From: an uncultured bacterium
GTDB lineage: Bacteria; Gemmatimonadota; Gemmatimonadetes; Palauibacterales; KS3-K002
Direction of reading: 5' to 3'
DNA: 5,477 nt
Assembly: GCA_947581845.1 (NCBI GenBank)
Contig: CANPVY010000133.1
Coordinates: 1-5,477, forward strand
The notes under the pieces were generated by a model. The model did no database searches. It saw nothing but the letters and a program-made list of their open reading frames with translations, and was not told the DNA's origin. Shown piece by piece: positions 5,335 through 5,477 of the stretch; position 1 is the stretch's first letter, and each line of letters starts with the position of its first letter. The position numbers and the translations under genes were made by a program.

Positions 5335-5477
5335 TCAATACCAGATCCCCATGCGCAGGCCGCGCGAGTCCATCTGCAGCTGTTCGGGTATGTAGTGCGC
5401 TTTGCCACGCGCGATGCGCCAGGCACTCCAGGCGGCCGCATAGGCATCGATCAGATCGTCCTCGCCCGCCGGCTCGG
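5335..5477 (-). CDS. DUF429-like protein, C-terminal fragment (5' end outside window)
   Basis: On the minus strand the frame is open from the right edge to TGA (5335-5337), giving the last 46 residues. They start EPAGEDDLIDAYAAAWSAWR and end GLRMGIWY. A D-D-L-x-D-A helix with following A/W/R residues, then RGKAHYIPE, then a GLRMGIW end resembles the C-terminus of DUF429 proteins, which are predicted from fold to be RNase H-like nucleases. The Asp residues of the DDLID motif would be part of the acidic site in such a fold. The assignment rests on a short fragment and on recall of the family, and the rest of the domain is not visible. The gene converges with copy D, and the 39 bp between their stops contains no strong hairpin. 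Confidence 0.6.
   Translation of the reverse strand, partial: EPAGEDDLIDAYAAAWSAWRIARGKAHYIPEQLQMDSRGLRMGIWY

Overview
The window is high-GC bacterial DNA. It carries the tail of an aldo/keto reductase gene, a small secreted-protein gene on the opposite strand, a tandem array of four paralogous genes, and the tail of a DUF429-type gene entering from the right on the minus strand. The host is uncertain. The GC-rich, Arg/Glu/Ala-rich proteins, and a loose recollection of similar zinc-ribbon proteins in Gemmatimonadota, suggest that phylum or a similar high-GC soil lineage. Nothing here is phylogenetically decisive, so this is inference.

Layout. Positions 2-181 (+) hold the C-terminus of an NADPH-type aldo/keto reductase. 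Positions 215-751 (-) encode a 178-residue protein with a signal peptide, convergent with the reductase across a 33-bp gap that contains a GC-rich inverted repeat. Positions 752-992 are a divergent intergenic region that probably holds the promoters of the secreted-protein gene and of the array. Positions 993-5295 (+) are four consecutive same-strand genes of 348, 335, 345 and 342 codons. They are referred to here as copies A to D, and together they fill about 80% of the window. Positions 5335-5477 (-) are the last 46 codons of a DUF429-like protein, convergent with copy D.

The array is the striking content. All four proteins share one architecture: an N-terminal four-cysteine zinc ribbon (C5, C8, C40, C43) with a fifth invariant cysteine (C61); a strongly conserved basic/aromatic block ending in an AWRYG motif; one predicted membrane span near residues 120-142; a short beta-rich segment; a conserved AGHILP block; a variable linker; and a long charged C-terminal helical region with an invariant AHE motif. 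Conserved and variable blocks alternate in the same order in every copy. The membrane span and the linker vary most. The first 110 residues are almost alike, and copies C and D share a 45-bp identical stretch.

I cannot assign the family a function. The simplest reading is a lineage-specific expansion of membrane-anchored zinc-ribbon proteins that could form mixed oligomers or have diverged in partner or signal specificity. The flanking genes (a reductase, a secreted protein and a DUF429 protein) give no convincing functional link, so the array looks like a self-contained module.
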